DNA of 64,000 nucleotides. It comes from Sporosarcina oncorhynchi. GTDB taxonomy: Bacteria; Bacillota; Bacilli; Bacillales_A; Planococcaceae. Within the stretch, counting starts at the first letter, position 1. The number at the start of each line of letters is the position of its first letter. The position numbers were made by a program, and so were the translations under genes. Positions 27,689 to 36,211 of this stretch are shown here, piece by piece. The DNA lies in NCBI RefSeq assembly GCF_033304615.1, contig NZ_CP129118.1:3034001-3098000 (forward strand). The letters are read 5' to 3'. Below the pieces are notes generated by a model that was given only the letters and a program-made list of their open reading frames with translations, had not been told where the DNA came from and did not search any database.

Positions 27689-29248
27689 TTATTCAATCGG
27701 GAAAACACGGCCTCTTTCATCTTTGTAAACAAGATGATGGCGCTCTAGCTTTGTTGGCGAGTCTAGTCCCGCAGCTGCTGCAATCCTGAATAGACCCTCG
27801 CGCATCGTCAAAATATAGTTCGTAACTCGGAATTTCTTTTCCTCAACCACTAAGCCCCTTTGCAAATGCTTGTCAGTTGTTGCAACACCTGCAGGACAAT
27901 CATTCGTATGACAACGATGTGCCATAATACAGCCTACAGAAATCATGAAACCCCGGGCGATTTGGACAAGATCTGCGCCCATTGCAAGAGCCATCGCCGC
28001 TTTGTCAGGTGTTGTAATCTTACCTGATGCGATAATTTTCACTCGATCACGGACATTAAACTTCTTCAATGCGTCATCTAGCAGGATCAACGATGATTTC
28101 AGCGGTAACCCCACACTGTCCGCCAAATCCTGATACGTTGCACCCGAACCGCCTTCTGCTCCGTCAAGCGAAATAAAGTCAGGACCTTTTCCTGTTTCAT
28201 GCATGAAGGAAGCAAGTTCCTCTGCATCTTGCTGTCCGCCAATTACCACTTTGATGCCGACAGGTTTCCCGCCATGGTCACGGATCTTTTCGATAAAATC
28301 GAACAATGTAGGATAGTCCGTGAACTGTTTGAAACGGTTTGGACTATTGATCGTCGTATAAGGGACGACGTTTCGGATTTTCGCAATTTCTTCCGTCACT
28401 TTTTCACCTTCGACATGACCACCTCGCATTTTAGCACCTTGAGCAAGCTTGATTTCGAATGCTTTCACTTGTGGAATTTCCGCTTTTTCACGTAATCGTT
28501 CCCAGCTGAATTCGCCTTCCTCCGTACGGAATCCGAATAAACCTGAACCGATTTGGGCGATGATATGAGCATCCCCCGCCAGATGATGCGGCGATAATCC
28601 CCCTTCACCGGTGTTCATCCATGCTTCACGTGCCATACCAATTCCTTTGGACAATGCAGTGATGGCATTTTCGCCAAGCGCCCCGTAACTCATACCCGAT
28701 TGTCCTAACAGACTTCGTGCATGAAATGGATGCTCACAATTTGGACCGATAACAATCGCATCCTCTTCAGGCAACAACCAAGGTAATGCAGGAATTTCTT
28801 CGCGATGCTCCTTGCGGGAAAACAAACCATCTTCATCTACTCGATAGCGCATTGTATTGACCAATGTCTCATTATCTACACGCATCTCTTCATTCTGTTT
28901 CGTGAACATGGAATTACGTATATAATAGCCAGGCTCTTCAAAGTCGCGTTTGGAACCGAAGCCGATCACATTGCTCAAATATTTTCCAGGCATGACCATA
29001 TGTAAATATTCTTGCCGATTGAACGGTTCGCCTTTATTGTCATCATCGAACAAATACTGACGAAACTCCGGTCCTGTCTTTTCAAGCATATAGCGCATTC
29101 TCCCTAGGATCGGATAATTCCTAAGAATCGCATGCTGTTTTTGCCGTTTATCATAGAAATATAGAAAAACTGCCGCCGTTATCGGAATAATGACCAAAAA
29201 TAATACAATAAGTGTTGTCGTTATAGAAATACTTTCTAACCAACTCAT
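27689..29248 (-). CDS. yerD: YerD-like FMN glutamate-synthase-family protein
   Basis: A 519-residue protein with one N-terminal membrane helix (about 10-32) followed by a GltB-type FMN barrel. MSYGALGENAITALSKG and GGSGATYQD mark the flavin and substrate region. The Cys cluster GCIMAHRCHTNDCPAG corresponds to the 3Fe-4S site of glutamate synthase. It lacks the glutaminase and central domains, so true GOGAT activity is not expected. It is divergent from nfrA. Confidence 0.88.
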   Translation of the reverse strand: MSWLESISITTTLIVLFLVIIPITAAVFLYFYDKRQKQHAILRNYPILGRMRYMLEKTGPEFRQYLFDDDNKGEPFNRQEYLHMVMPGKYLSNVIGFGSKRDFEEPGYYIRNSMFTKQNEEMRVDNETLVNTMRYRVDEDGLFSRKEHREEIPALPWLLPEEDAIVIGPNCEHPFHARSLLGQSGMSYGALGENAITALSKGIGMAREAWMNTGEGGLSPHHLAGDAHIIAQIGSGLFGFRTEEGEFSWERLREKAEIPQVKAFEIKLAQGAKMRGGHVEGEKVTEEIAKIRNVVPYTTINSPNRFKQFTDYPTLFDFIEKIRDHGGKPVGIKVVIGGQQDAEELASFMHETGKGPDFISLDGAEGGSGATYQDLADSVGLPLKSSLILLDDALKKFNVRDRVKIIASGKITTPDKAAMALAMGADLVQIARGFMISVGCIMAHRCHTNDCPAGVATTDKHLQRGLVVEEKKFRVTNYILTMREGLFRIAAAAGLDSPTKLERHHLVYKDERGRVFPIE

Positions 29249-29338
29249 ATCTGCACCTCTTTTCTTAGCGTTATCGGTAGTGTAACATGGATATATTCAC
29301 TTTTTATAAAATTACGAAACAAAATTAGGAGGATTCAT

Positions 29339-30070
29339 ATGGTCATAGAGTTATTGAAATCACATGCATCTGTCAGGGACTACAAAAATATACCTTTATC
29401 AAGAGAAGATGTAGCGGAGTTGGTCAACGCTGGACAGCACGCAGCGAGCTCGAACTTTGTCCAAGCCTACTCAGTCATTCATGTTACAGACGCGCAAAAG
29501 CGGCAGCAACTTGCAGAACTCGCTAAAAATCCGCGACAAATCCTTTCAGCAGGTGCTGTGCTCGTGTTCTGTGCAGATTTCTGTCGTTTGGACAAAGCAG
29601 CTGAAATTCACGGGAAACAAATTGATTACTCACATGCGGAAAGTACGCTAGTTGCAACTGTCGATGTCGCACTCTTCGCTCAGAACGTTGCTGTCGCAGC
29701 CGAATCCAAAGGCTACGGAATCTGTTACATTGGCGGTGTGCGCAATGCTCCGCTTGAAATCAGCGAACTGTTCAGTTTGCCGGAAGGTGTTGCTCCGATG
29801 TTCGCGATGTCAATCGGCGTGCCAGACGAAGCCAATGAAGTGAAACCGAGATTACCGGTTGAAGCGATCATCCATGAAAATGGGTATGATGCCTCGAAAT
29901 ACGATGATATCCTTCCTACTTACGATGAAACGATGAGTGCCTATTACCGTTCACGCGGAACCAATCAAAAGGATACGGTCTGGTCTGAACAAATGGCAGA
30001 TTTCCTTGCACAACCGAGACGGACTTATATGAAAGAGTTCCTGTCAAAGCGCGGTTTCACATTTAACTAA
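29339..30070 (+). CDS. nfrA: NfrA-type NAD(P)H nitroreductase/FMN reductase
   Basis: A 243-residue flavoprotein of the NfsA/Frp group. SVRDYKNIPLSREDV and the FMN-binding AASSNFVQAYSVI open the protein, and GYGICYIGGVRN is the central loop. These enzymes reduce nitroaromatics, quinones or FMN, and NfrA is induced by stress in B. subtilis. AGGAGG stands 6 nt before the ATG. The divergent neighbour yerD shares the 90-bp promoter region. Confidence 0.9.
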   Translation: MVIELLKSHASVRDYKNIPLSREDVAELVNAGQHAASSNFVQAYSVIHVTDAQKRQQLAELAKNPRQILSAGAVLVFCADFCRLDKAAEIHGKQIDYSHAESTLVATVDVALFAQNVAVAAESKGYGICYIGGVRNAPLEISELFSLPEGVAPMFAMSIGVPDEANEVKPRLPVEAIIHENGYDASKYDDILPTYDETMSAYYRSRGTNQKDTVWSEQMADFLAQPRRTYMKEFLSKRGFTFN

Positions 30071-30074
30071 TTAC

Positions 30075-30144
30075 ACCATACTGAGAAGGATCAGTTATTG
30101 CGGAGTGTCGAAAGCACACCTTTACTGATCCTTTTTGGTATGGT
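30075..30144 (+). terminator. Complex hairpin after nfrA
   Basis: Outer stem ACCATAC/GTATGGT, a 4x4 internal loop, then inner stem AAGGATCAGT/ACTGATCCTT topped by a small GTG/CAC hairpin. It ends with a T-run after the inner stem and so can act as a terminator, but it is larger than needed for that. Confidence 0.65.
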
Positions 30145-30181
30145 TATACATATATACTTGTCTGAAAAGAGGTTGGACACT

Positions 30182-31357
30182 ATGCAATTTGAAGAACTAA
30201 TCGATACGCTTGTGCAACGTTTTAATGAAGGGTCGTTCATCCAAGCGACAATTAGCCAGCCGCGCTATAAATCCAGTGAACTCGTAAAGGTAAAGCTAAA
30301 GCCCGTACAGCTGAAAAATGAAATCCATATACAATTTGAATATCACTACGAACGTATTTTGAAACATGAAAATGTCAAATTGACGGAAGTCCGTGCTGCC
30401 TTGCAGCAACAACTGGAGCAGTTCAAGCAAATGCAAGCGGAATTCACTGCTGAAAAAGTGCATATCCAATTGACGAAAAAATTTAAAGTTTCCTGGAAAG
30501 CAGAGAAAACAGCAACGAAGAAAACAGCTGATCTATCGCATAACCGAAAAAAGAATTATTTATTGGATGATGAAACACCTTATCCTTTCCTTATCCGGCT
30601 TGGTGTACAAACGCCTGACGGCAAAGTCAAAAAGCAGAAGTATGACAAGTTCCGTCAGATTAATCGGTTTGTCGAATACATCGATGATGCCCTTGCACAC
30701 TTACCCAAAGATCGTCCAGTGCGTATATTGGATTTCGGCTCAGGTAAATCCTATTTGACGTTCGCGCTTTATCATTATTTGCATCTTGAAAAAGGTTTAG
30801 ATATCCGTGTGACAGGTCTTGACCTGAAGAAGGAAGTCATCGAAGAGTGCAACGTGATTGCAAAGGATTTAGAGTATGACCAACTTGAATTCCTCGTCGG
30901 TGACATCAATGACTATAATGAGGAAACAGCTGTCGACATGGTCGTTACACTTCACGCTTGTGATGTCGCGACGGATATGGCACTTGCGAGAGCGGTCAAA
31001 TGGGGTGCAAAAGTCATCTTGAGTGTTCCTTGCTGCCAACATGAGCTATTCTCACAAATCGACTCACCTGCTCTTGATGTCATGTTGCAACACGGCCTAC
31101 TAAAAGAACGCTTTTCTGCACTTGCAACAGATTCCATACGCGCAGAACTACTATCTATTGTCGGCTATGATGCACAGTTGCTTGAGTTCATCGATATGGA
31201 GCACACACCGAAGAATATTCTGATCCGTGCCTATTACACAGGAAAGAAACCGACCGCGGAGAACATGGTGAAGTATGAAGCGTTCCGAGATTTGTTAAAT
31301 GCGAAACCGTTTCTCGAGACGGAACTAGAAGAAGCGGGCTATCTTGTAAGGAGCTGA
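30182..31357 (+). CDS. Class I SAM-dependent methyltransferase (Methyltransf_32/GSTCD-like)
   Basis: A 391-residue protein. The first ~150 residues are a helical domain of unknown function. It is followed by a Rossmann methyltransferase with motif I RILDFGSGKSYLTF, motif II VTGLDLKKEV, and the family segment TLHACDVATDMAL with SVPCCQHEL. This resembles the GSTCD/METTL25 branch, often thought to act on RNA. The start ATG at 30182 follows AAGAGG; the frame is open further up, through the nfrA terminator. It is probably cotranscribed with the MazG-type gene. Confidence 0.8.
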   Translation: MQFEELIDTLVQRFNEGSFIQATISQPRYKSSELVKVKLKPVQLKNEIHIQFEYHYERILKHENVKLTEVRAALQQQLEQFKQMQAEFTAEKVHIQLTKKFKVSWKAEKTATKKTADLSHNRKKNYLLDDETPYPFLIRLGVQTPDGKVKKQKYDKFRQINRFVEYIDDALAHLPKDRPVRILDFGSGKSYLTFALYHYLHLEKGLDIRVTGLDLKKEVIEECNVIAKDLEYDQLEFLVGDINDYNEETAVDMVVTLHACDVATDMALARAVKWGAKVILSVPCCQHELFSQIDSPALDVMLQHGLLKERFSALATDSIRAELLSIVGYDAQLLEFIDMEHTPKNILIRAYYTGKKPTAENMVKYEAFRDLLNAKPFLETELEEAGYLVRS

Positions 31358-31361
31358 GCCA

Positions 31362-31688
31362 ATGCCAATTTACAATAAACTCGTACGCGATCTCATTCCT
31401 CAAATTATCGAGCGATCGGGACAATTATGTACGACAAGGGTTTTAAATGACGAGGAATACAGTACTGAGCTCAGCATGAAAATGCATGAAGAGCTTGCGG
31501 AGTATGAATCAGCTGAATCGGCCGATGATGCACTTGAAGAGTTAGCGGACCTGCTCGAACTGATTCATGCAGCCACCATTCTTCATGGATCTTCCATCTC
31601 TGAACTGGAGAAAATCCGTCAGCAGAAGGCAGCGAAACGCGGTGGCTTTGAAGAGCGCATTTTCTTAATCGATGTGGAAGACGCTTAA
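31362..31688 (+). CDS. MazG-superfamily (phosphoribosyl-ATP pyrophosphohydrolase-like) protein
   Basis: A 108-residue house-cleaning pyrophosphatase-like protein starting MPIYNKLVRDLIPQIIE. KMHEELAEYESA and DDALEELADLLELIHA give the EExxE/ExxD metal site. The LVRDLIP opening and the terminal KRGGFEERIFL are typical of a widespread small family annotated as HisE-like, but no his genes are near. It begins 4 nt after the methyltransferase stop with its own GGAG, so it is operonic with it. Confidence 0.85.
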   Translation: MPIYNKLVRDLIPQIIERSGQLCTTRVLNDEEYSTELSMKMHEELAEYESAESADDALEELADLLELIHAATILHGSSISELEKIRQQKAAKRGGFEERIFLIDVEDA

Positions 31689-31703
31689 AACTGTAATTTC
31701 CCC

Positions 31704-31743
31704 AACAATAAAACGCCTCCTGCATGGACGGCGTTTTATTGTT
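31704..31743. terminator. Bidirectional terminator after the MazG-type gene
   Basis: A perfect 14-bp stem, AACAATAAAACGCC with GGCGTTTTATTGTT, with a 12-nt loop. Confidence 0.93.
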
Positions 31744-31749
31744 ATAATT

Positions 31750-32313
31750 TCACGTCAATAGCGGGACATCAGCTGCTGCGGTCGACTTGACTAGGTGTTC
31801 GTACAGCTTGAGATCTGCGTGCAGTAAAGCTTCATACGTTGCCATGCTGTGTGCTTTCACTGTTTCAAAGCAGTTCCAGTCAACGACTTGAAAGAAACGG
31901 TTCAACATTTCTGCATTATTCCACGCCGTTTTCTCAAAGAGGATATCCGATTCATGCTCTTCCAGCAACATCTCTATATAAGGCAAATCGGTTGCCTTCT
32001 TTCCGGTTATAACGAGCTGCTTCACTTCATATCGTTCGGTTGCGAGGTCCAATGATGCTAGAAGAGCTTCGCGATCCAACGCGTGACCTAGTTCATGAAG
32101 GGTTAAAACCTCGACATACGTCTTCAACGGCATCTGTTCCGATAATTCTGCACAAGCCGCTTGCACACGTTCACAATCCACAAGCACTTCATCCTTGATG
32201 AAATCATACATCATATTAACTCCCGTACGTTCATGCTTCAGTTTCACATCCATATGTACATCGCGAATCGTCGACGTGATAATCTCAGTTATATCTTGTC
32301 TAGTTGCGTTCAT
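31750..32313 (-). CDS. Uncharacterised protein with HExxH metalloprotease-like motif
   Basis: A 187-residue cytosolic protein that I cannot assign to a named family. TLHELGHALDR (His73, Glu74, His77) is a zincin signature, and acidic residues around LLEEHESDILFE could supply a third ligand. No signal peptide or membrane span is visible. It is convergent with the methyltransferase/MazG pair and has a 140-bp upstream gap with an AT-rich likely promoter. Peptidase activity is only a suggestion. Confidence 0.7.
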   Translation of the reverse strand: MNATRQDITEIITSTIRDVHMDVKLKHERTGVNMMYDFIKDEVLVDCERVQAACAELSEQMPLKTYVEVLTLHELGHALDREALLASLDLATERYEVKQLVITGKKATDLPYIEMLLEEHESDILFEKTAWNNAEMLNRFFQVVDWNCFETVKAHSMATYEALLHADLKLYEHLVKSTAAADVPLLT

Positions 32314-32454
32314 TCTTTTCCCCTGACTATCTATAAATTACTTTCTCTAGGTACAGCACTTCTCTTATTATATAAAAATAGAATATAATTTGCCATGGGT
32401 TTTGAGTATTTATTTGTTATTTTGAAGAACACTAGATGGCGCTAAGTAACTCGT

Positions 32455-33111
32455 TTACGTTTCAAGCGCTACATCCATGAACACGTACCCATCTCGTTCA
32501 TGCTGCCCATTGAACGTTAACGGAATACGAGTTTTAAAAATTGGGCCGTCCACGACAACGGTATGGAATTCTCCGGACTCACCGCACGAATCAATCCCTA
32601 ATGTTTCAAGCTCATCCATGAGTTCAATTGTAAATTTACGTCCAATGAACGCGGCTGGCATCATTTTTGTATTCACGACAATGATGTACGCTTCAAATCC
32701 TTCATTCACAAATTCCTCGAGCAACTTGCGGCGCGGTTCCATCCATAACGGGTGGATGGCTTTCATGCCTACTTTTGCACAAGCTGTTCTAACCCAAGTA
32801 AGATGGTCTTCCAAATCGATATCGCCGAACACACCGTTCGGAATACCTGCTTCGAAACACTCTTTCATAGCACCGAGGAACTGTCCTTCGTAACTGTTCC
32901 AATCCGCACCTCGTATGATAAGAGGTACCCCTAAACTATTTGCTTGGGCTTCAATGATTTCAAGTGGCAATGCATGCGATTTTGACCTCTTTTCATCTTC
33001 TTCAAACATCGTCAAGAGCCGTTCAGGTACGCCACCGTTCAGTTTAGCGCGATAATAGGCTAGTGCGGAATCTTTGCCACCACTCCAGGAAGCAACAAAT
33101 TGTTCACTCAT
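32455..33111 (-). CDS. Dph6-like ATP pyrophosphatase (diphthine-ammonia ligase family)
   Basis: A 218-residue PP-loop enzyme starting MSEQFVASWSGGKDSALAYY, where SGGKDS is the ATP-pyrophosphate-binding loop. CGESGEFHTVVVDGP is the conserved C-terminal family signature. In eukaryotes and archaea the family amidates diphthine on EF2, but bacteria have no diphthamide. The bacterial substrate is unknown. It is monocistronic, upstream of and divergent from sigV. Confidence 0.86.
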   Translation of the reverse strand: MSEQFVASWSGGKDSALAYYRAKLNGGVPERLLTMFEEDEKRSKSHALPLEIIEAQANSLGVPLIIRGADWNSYEGQFLGAMKECFEAGIPNGVFGDIDLEDHLTWVRTACAKVGMKAIHPLWMEPRRKLLEEFVNEGFEAYIIVVNTKMMPAAFIGRKFTIELMDELETLGIDSCGESGEFHTVVVDGPIFKTRIPLTFNGQHERDGYVFMDVALET

Positions 33112-33171
33112 GCTGCAACACGTCCTTTATACTGATTGCTATGAGTATAACATAGATATTTTTTTCACATT

Positions 33172-33199
33172 CAAACTATTTCCGCGGACCGTCCGTCTG
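33172..33199 (+). promoter_or_regulatory. Candidate ECF (SigV-type) promoter upstream of sigV
   Basis: CAAAC (33172-33176), 17 bp, then CGTCTG (33194-33199), close to the ECF pattern AAC-N16/17-CGTC. It would give autoregulation of sigV-rsiV, as in B. subtilis. Another CGTC lies 4 bp earlier. Confidence 0.5.
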
Positions 33200-33254
33200 T
33201 ATTAGTGAGACGCTATCGCGAGACGTCAATTATTGAGAAGGTGACCTGATTGTC

Positions 33255-33752
33255 ATGACAAAAGATGAAAAGTTCGAACAGGTTGAAAAATTTATTGTTG
33301 AAAACCAGCACGCTCACTACCGACTAGCGTTCAGTTATGTGAAAAACAAGGAGAATGCACTTGATATTATTCAAGACGCCATCCTTAAGGCATTGCGCTC
33401 CATCGATGGGTTGCAGGAAGTAAAATATATGAAAACATGGTTTTACCGAATCCTTGTGAATACGGCTATTGATTTTATCCGCAAGCATCAGCGAGTGTCG
33501 ATTATGCCCGATGAGATTCTAGATATCCATCTGCCTCCTTCTGAGAATGAAGTGCATGATTTCGATTTACAAGAAGCGGTAGATAAATTGTCCCCTACGT
33601 ATAAAACCATCATATTATTACGTTTTTTTGAAGATATGAAGATTGATGAAATTGCCGAAATTACCGGTGATAATGTCAATACCGTAAAAACCCGTTTATA
33701 TGCAGCTTTACGTAAATTGCGTGTCGAAATGGGAGAGGAGAAAACTATATGA
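33255..33752 (+). CDS. sigV: ECF sigma factor SigV
   Basis: A 165-residue extracytoplasmic-function sigma factor. Region 2 has YRLAFSYVKNKENALDIIQDA and KTWFYRILVN; region 4 has LSPTYKTIILLRFFEDM and the helix-turn-helix DNVNTVKTRLYAALRKL. With the downstream RsiV it is most like B. subtilis SigV, which responds to lysozyme. The stop overlaps the rsiV start by 4 nt. The ribosome site GAAGGTGA is about 11 nt away, somewhat far. Confidence 0.9.
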   Translation: MTKDEKFEQVEKFIVENQHAHYRLAFSYVKNKENALDIIQDAILKALRSIDGLQEVKYMKTWFYRILVNTAIDFIRKHQRVSIMPDEILDIHLPPSENEVHDFDLQEAVDKLSPTYKTIILLRFFEDMKIDEIAEITGDNVNTVKTRLYAALRKLRVEMGEEKTI

Positions 33753-34621
33753 GCAAAATGAATAAGTTGAAGAGGGATTATGAAAAGATTGAAATTCCGC
33801 CGGAACTTGAAAGCGTTGTTAACGATGCCATTCGGCGATCAAAACCAAAACGTACTAAACGCCCTGTTTTCCGTAACTGGATGATTGGTACGGCGGCGGC
33901 ATCTGCGATTTTCGTCGGAAGCCTTAATGCCAGTCCTTCTTTTGCACAGGCGATGGGCAAACTGCCTGTTCTTGGTTCGATTGTGCAAGTGTTGACGGTT
34001 AATGAAATCGTGTTTGAAGAAGAGAAGTTTTCTGCGAATCTGTCTTCGCCTGCAATTACCGGTTTGGGCGATGCGGATTTACAAGCGGCGCTGAATGAAA
34101 AGTATGCGGAAGAGAATAAGGTTCTGTTCGACCTGTTTAAGGCGGATATGGAAGAGTTGGAAAAAGCGGGTGGCGGCTATCTTGGAGTGGACGCGGGATA
34201 TGAAATTATGACGGATACGGATCGCATCCTATCCATCGGTCGTTATCAAGCAAATACAGTCGGTTCTTCATCGACGACTTTTTCATACGATACGATTGAT
34301 AAGGTTAATAATGTTTTGATTACGTTGCCTAGCCTATTCCGGGATGAAACGTACATTTCTGCCATTAGTGACTATATAGCCGGTGAGATTGAACGCCAGA
34401 TGGCAGAGGATAGAGATATTGTTTACTTTACAGAGGAAGATTTGGGCGAAGGGTTCTCAGCGATTGATGCCAATCAGCAATTTTATATTACGGCTGCTGG
34501 AAAACTGGTCATCTCGTTCGATAAATATGAAATCGCGCCTGGTTCTATGGGAATGATTACATTCGAGATTCCAACGGAAGTTGTGAAAGATTTGTTAGTT
34601 AGCGATCTCTATATTAAATAA
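33749..34621 (+). CDS. rsiV: Anti-sigma factor RsiV (lysozyme-sensing)
   Basis: A 290-residue single-pass membrane protein. A short cytosolic N-terminus binds the sigma factor, one helix spans about residues 45-68 and ends near SFAQAMG, and the outside part is DUF4163/DUF3298. SYDTIDKVNNVLITLPSLF and APGSMGMITFEIPTEV match RsiV. In B. subtilis lysozyme binds this domain and triggers cleavage by signal peptidase and RasP; the SFAQAMG site agrees with that. It is coupled to sigV. Confidence 0.9.
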   Translation: MSKMNKLKRDYEKIEIPPELESVVNDAIRRSKPKRTKRPVFRNWMIGTAAASAIFVGSLNASPSFAQAMGKLPVLGSIVQVLTVNEIVFEEEKFSANLSSPAITGLGDADLQAALNEKYAEENKVLFDLFKADMEELEKAGGGYLGVDAGYEIMTDTDRILSIGRYQANTVGSSSTTFSYDTIDKVNNVLITLPSLFRDETYISAISDYIAGEIERQMAEDRDIVYFTEEDLGEGFSAIDANQQFYITAAGKLVISFDKYEIAPGSMGMITFEIPTEVVKDLLVSDLYIK

Positions 34622-34627
34622 GACTAG

Positions 34628-34655
34628 ATCCCGTACATAGCGTACGGGATTTTTT
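34628..34655 (+). terminator. sigV-rsiV terminator
   Basis: ATCCCGTAC and GTACGGGAT form a 9-bp stem followed by TTTTTT. Confidence 0.92.
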
Positions 34656-34659
34656 GTGC

Positions 34660-34692
34660 AAGAAAATCCCCTCGACGTTTGTCGAAGGGATC
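34660..34692 (-). terminator. Terminator of the DinB-family gene
   Basis: On the minus strand GATCCCTTCGAC pairs with GTCGAGGGGAT and is followed by TTTTCTT. Two terminators thus stand back to back between the convergent units. Confidence 0.8.
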
Positions 34693-34694
34693 AT

Positions 34695-35225
34695 TTAGCG
34701 GACGACACGGGATTGCTGTGGTGTATCGTCATTTATAAGTAATTCTTCAATTGTTTTCTTCAATCGCTTTAAATGGCATTTTTCATATTGCCCAACGAAT
34801 GGAAACCACTGATACAGCGGAATCAATCCAAGATTTGGATGCTCGAATGATTTCTGTTTGAGTGTGTCTTTACAGCTCGCGTCATACACATCAAGTAGAT
34901 AAATCCGTGAGTTGTGCAGCTCCACTTTCAGTTCAGAAATCGTTTTATACGTGTCTGAAGGAAGCGTCTCCTTCGGCATGCCGCCTTTGACCATCGGACT
35001 ATCCGGAAGAATCAGGTACCTTTTCGCCGCTTTTCGGCTTGTAGGATTCTTCAATTCTTTTGAAACTTTTAATGCTATATATGTTTCCATTAATGTCAGG
35101 TGTTCCAGAATCTGCTTTGGGGACCACCCGCCTGTAGACGGTACTTTGTTGAATTCGTCATCAGTCAGCCCATCAATAGCCAGATAAATCTTTCTCCGGA
35201 TTTTGTTGTTCCCCTCGAAAACCAT
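34695..35225 (-). CDS. DinB/YfiT-family putative metal-dependent protein
   Basis: A 176-residue DinB_2-type four-helix protein starting MVFEGNNKIRRKIYLAIDGL. GGWSPKQILEHLTLME supplies the first metal His, and the C-terminal FVGQYEKCHLKRLKK the last one (HxxxH-like). The family contains thiol transferases using bacillithiol or mycothiol as well as uncharacterised damage-inducible proteins. AGAAGGAGA before 35225 sets the start. Array C lies upstream. Confidence 0.8.
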   Translation of the reverse strand: MVFEGNNKIRRKIYLAIDGLTDDEFNKVPSTGGWSPKQILEHLTLMETYIALKVSKELKNPTSRKAAKRYLILPDSPMVKGGMPKETLPSDTYKTISELKVELHNSRIYLLDVYDASCKDTLKQKSFEHPNLGLIPLYQWFPFVGQYEKCHLKRLKKTIEELLINDDTPQQSRVVR

Positions 35226-35364
35226 AACATCTCTCCTTCTATGTCCGAACCACATACGGATTATTCCTTTTCACTCACACAGTCTACTCTCTTTCTCTTG
35301 AAAGTTAAAGGTCTATGCACATATTCAGAAAAGTAAATTGACGGAGTGGTGCTTAGTCGCTTGG

Positions 35365-35511
35365 TTGAGCGGTTTCGGGACTGGGTTGAGCGGTTTTCCA
35401 GCTAGGTTGAGCGGTTTTTCAGCTATGTTGAGCGGTTTCAGCACTGGGTTGAGCTGTTTTCAAGCTAGGTTGAGCGGTTTCGGCTTCAAGTTGAGCGGTT
35501 ATGGTCTAAGC
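35365..35511 (+). repeat. 21-bp tandem array C (core TTGAGCGG), 7 units
   Basis: TTGAGCGG recurs at 35365, 35386, 35407, 35428, 35449 (TTGAGCTG), 35470 and 35491, exactly 21 bp apart. It stands between the PCYCGC gene terminator and the DinB gene, both on the minus strand. The flanks at 35226-35364 and 35512-35566 hold nothing else evident. Confidence 0.93.
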
Positions 35512-35566
35512 TTTCCTTCGCGGGTCGATTCGATTTGCTAGGGGGCTTTCATGCCGCGATTATCCT

Positions 35567-35603
35567 AAAAAAGAAGCTGCTCTCACAATCTAAGAGCAGC
35601 TTC
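35567..35603 (-). terminator. Terminator of the PCYCGC lipoprotein gene
   Basis: On the minus strand an 11-bp stem, GAAGCTGCTCT with AGAGCAGCTTC, is followed by TTTTTT. Confidence 0.9.
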
Positions 35604-35609
35604 CTATTA

Positions 35610-36110
35610 TTAGGCAGGCATCGGTGTATCTGTCGGCTTCGCATATCCTTCACTGTATGTCTCGTCAATGATGTTACGAATTTCCTTCAGTGATTTACCT
35701 TCTTGTTTCAGTTGGACGGATTTTACTGCAATCTCTAGGCAGACGAGGCAACGTGTGCCATGGTCGTCCCAAACGACTGAACCGTCTTCACGAATTTCAT
35801 CAACGAAGCAGTTCAAGTTGCTGCCGTGCCCAGCGCTTTCACCACATCCGCAGTAGCAAGGCATGTACGTCAGAATGTCATCCGCTTTAGCGGCAATCTG
35901 ATAGACAAGTTGCATATCTTCGGGTTTGTCTGCTAAAAACTTCGGCAGTTCGGATACAGATGCCGTCACTTCCTGTAAGTCACCGTTTGGCAGATGCGTT
36001 TCGTGTCCGACCGCCATGTCTTCATGATGCTCGGCAACTTGCGCTTTGCTTCCGCATGCTGAAAGAACAAGTACGAGGATGAGCAATATCGGCATTAAGC
36101 TTTTTTTCAT
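35610..36110 (-). CDS. PCYCGC-motif lipoprotein
   Basis: A 166-residue exported lipoprotein. The signal ends in LVLVLSACGS. The name motif occurs as MPCYCGCGESAGHGS and is followed by two more Cys in TRCLVCLEIA. The His-rich stretch AEHHEDMAVGHETH follows the signal. The Cys arrangement suggests metal or redox binding at the membrane surface, but no function is established. It is transcribed after fumC, which has no clear terminator between them. Confidence 0.85.
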   Translation of the reverse strand: MKKSLMPILLILVLVLSACGSKAQVAEHHEDMAVGHETHLPNGDLQEVTASVSELPKFLADKPEDMQLVYQIAAKADDILTYMPCYCGCGESAGHGSNLNCFVDEIREDGSVVWDDHGTRCLVCLEIAVKSVQLKQEGKSLKEIRNIIDETYSEGYAKPTDTPMPA

Positions 36111-36211
36111 TTACTTCTACTCCCCTACTATATAATTGTTCTTCCATTGTATCGGAGATTCATGGCGAGTTGGGTTACAGATTTGTGGACAATGCAATTC
36201 AATAAAGGAAC

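Noticed and set aside
30098..30181. Upstream extension of the methyltransferase gene
   Set aside because: It would start inside the nfrA terminator hairpin; the ATG at 30182 has AAGAGG before it and a family-like start.
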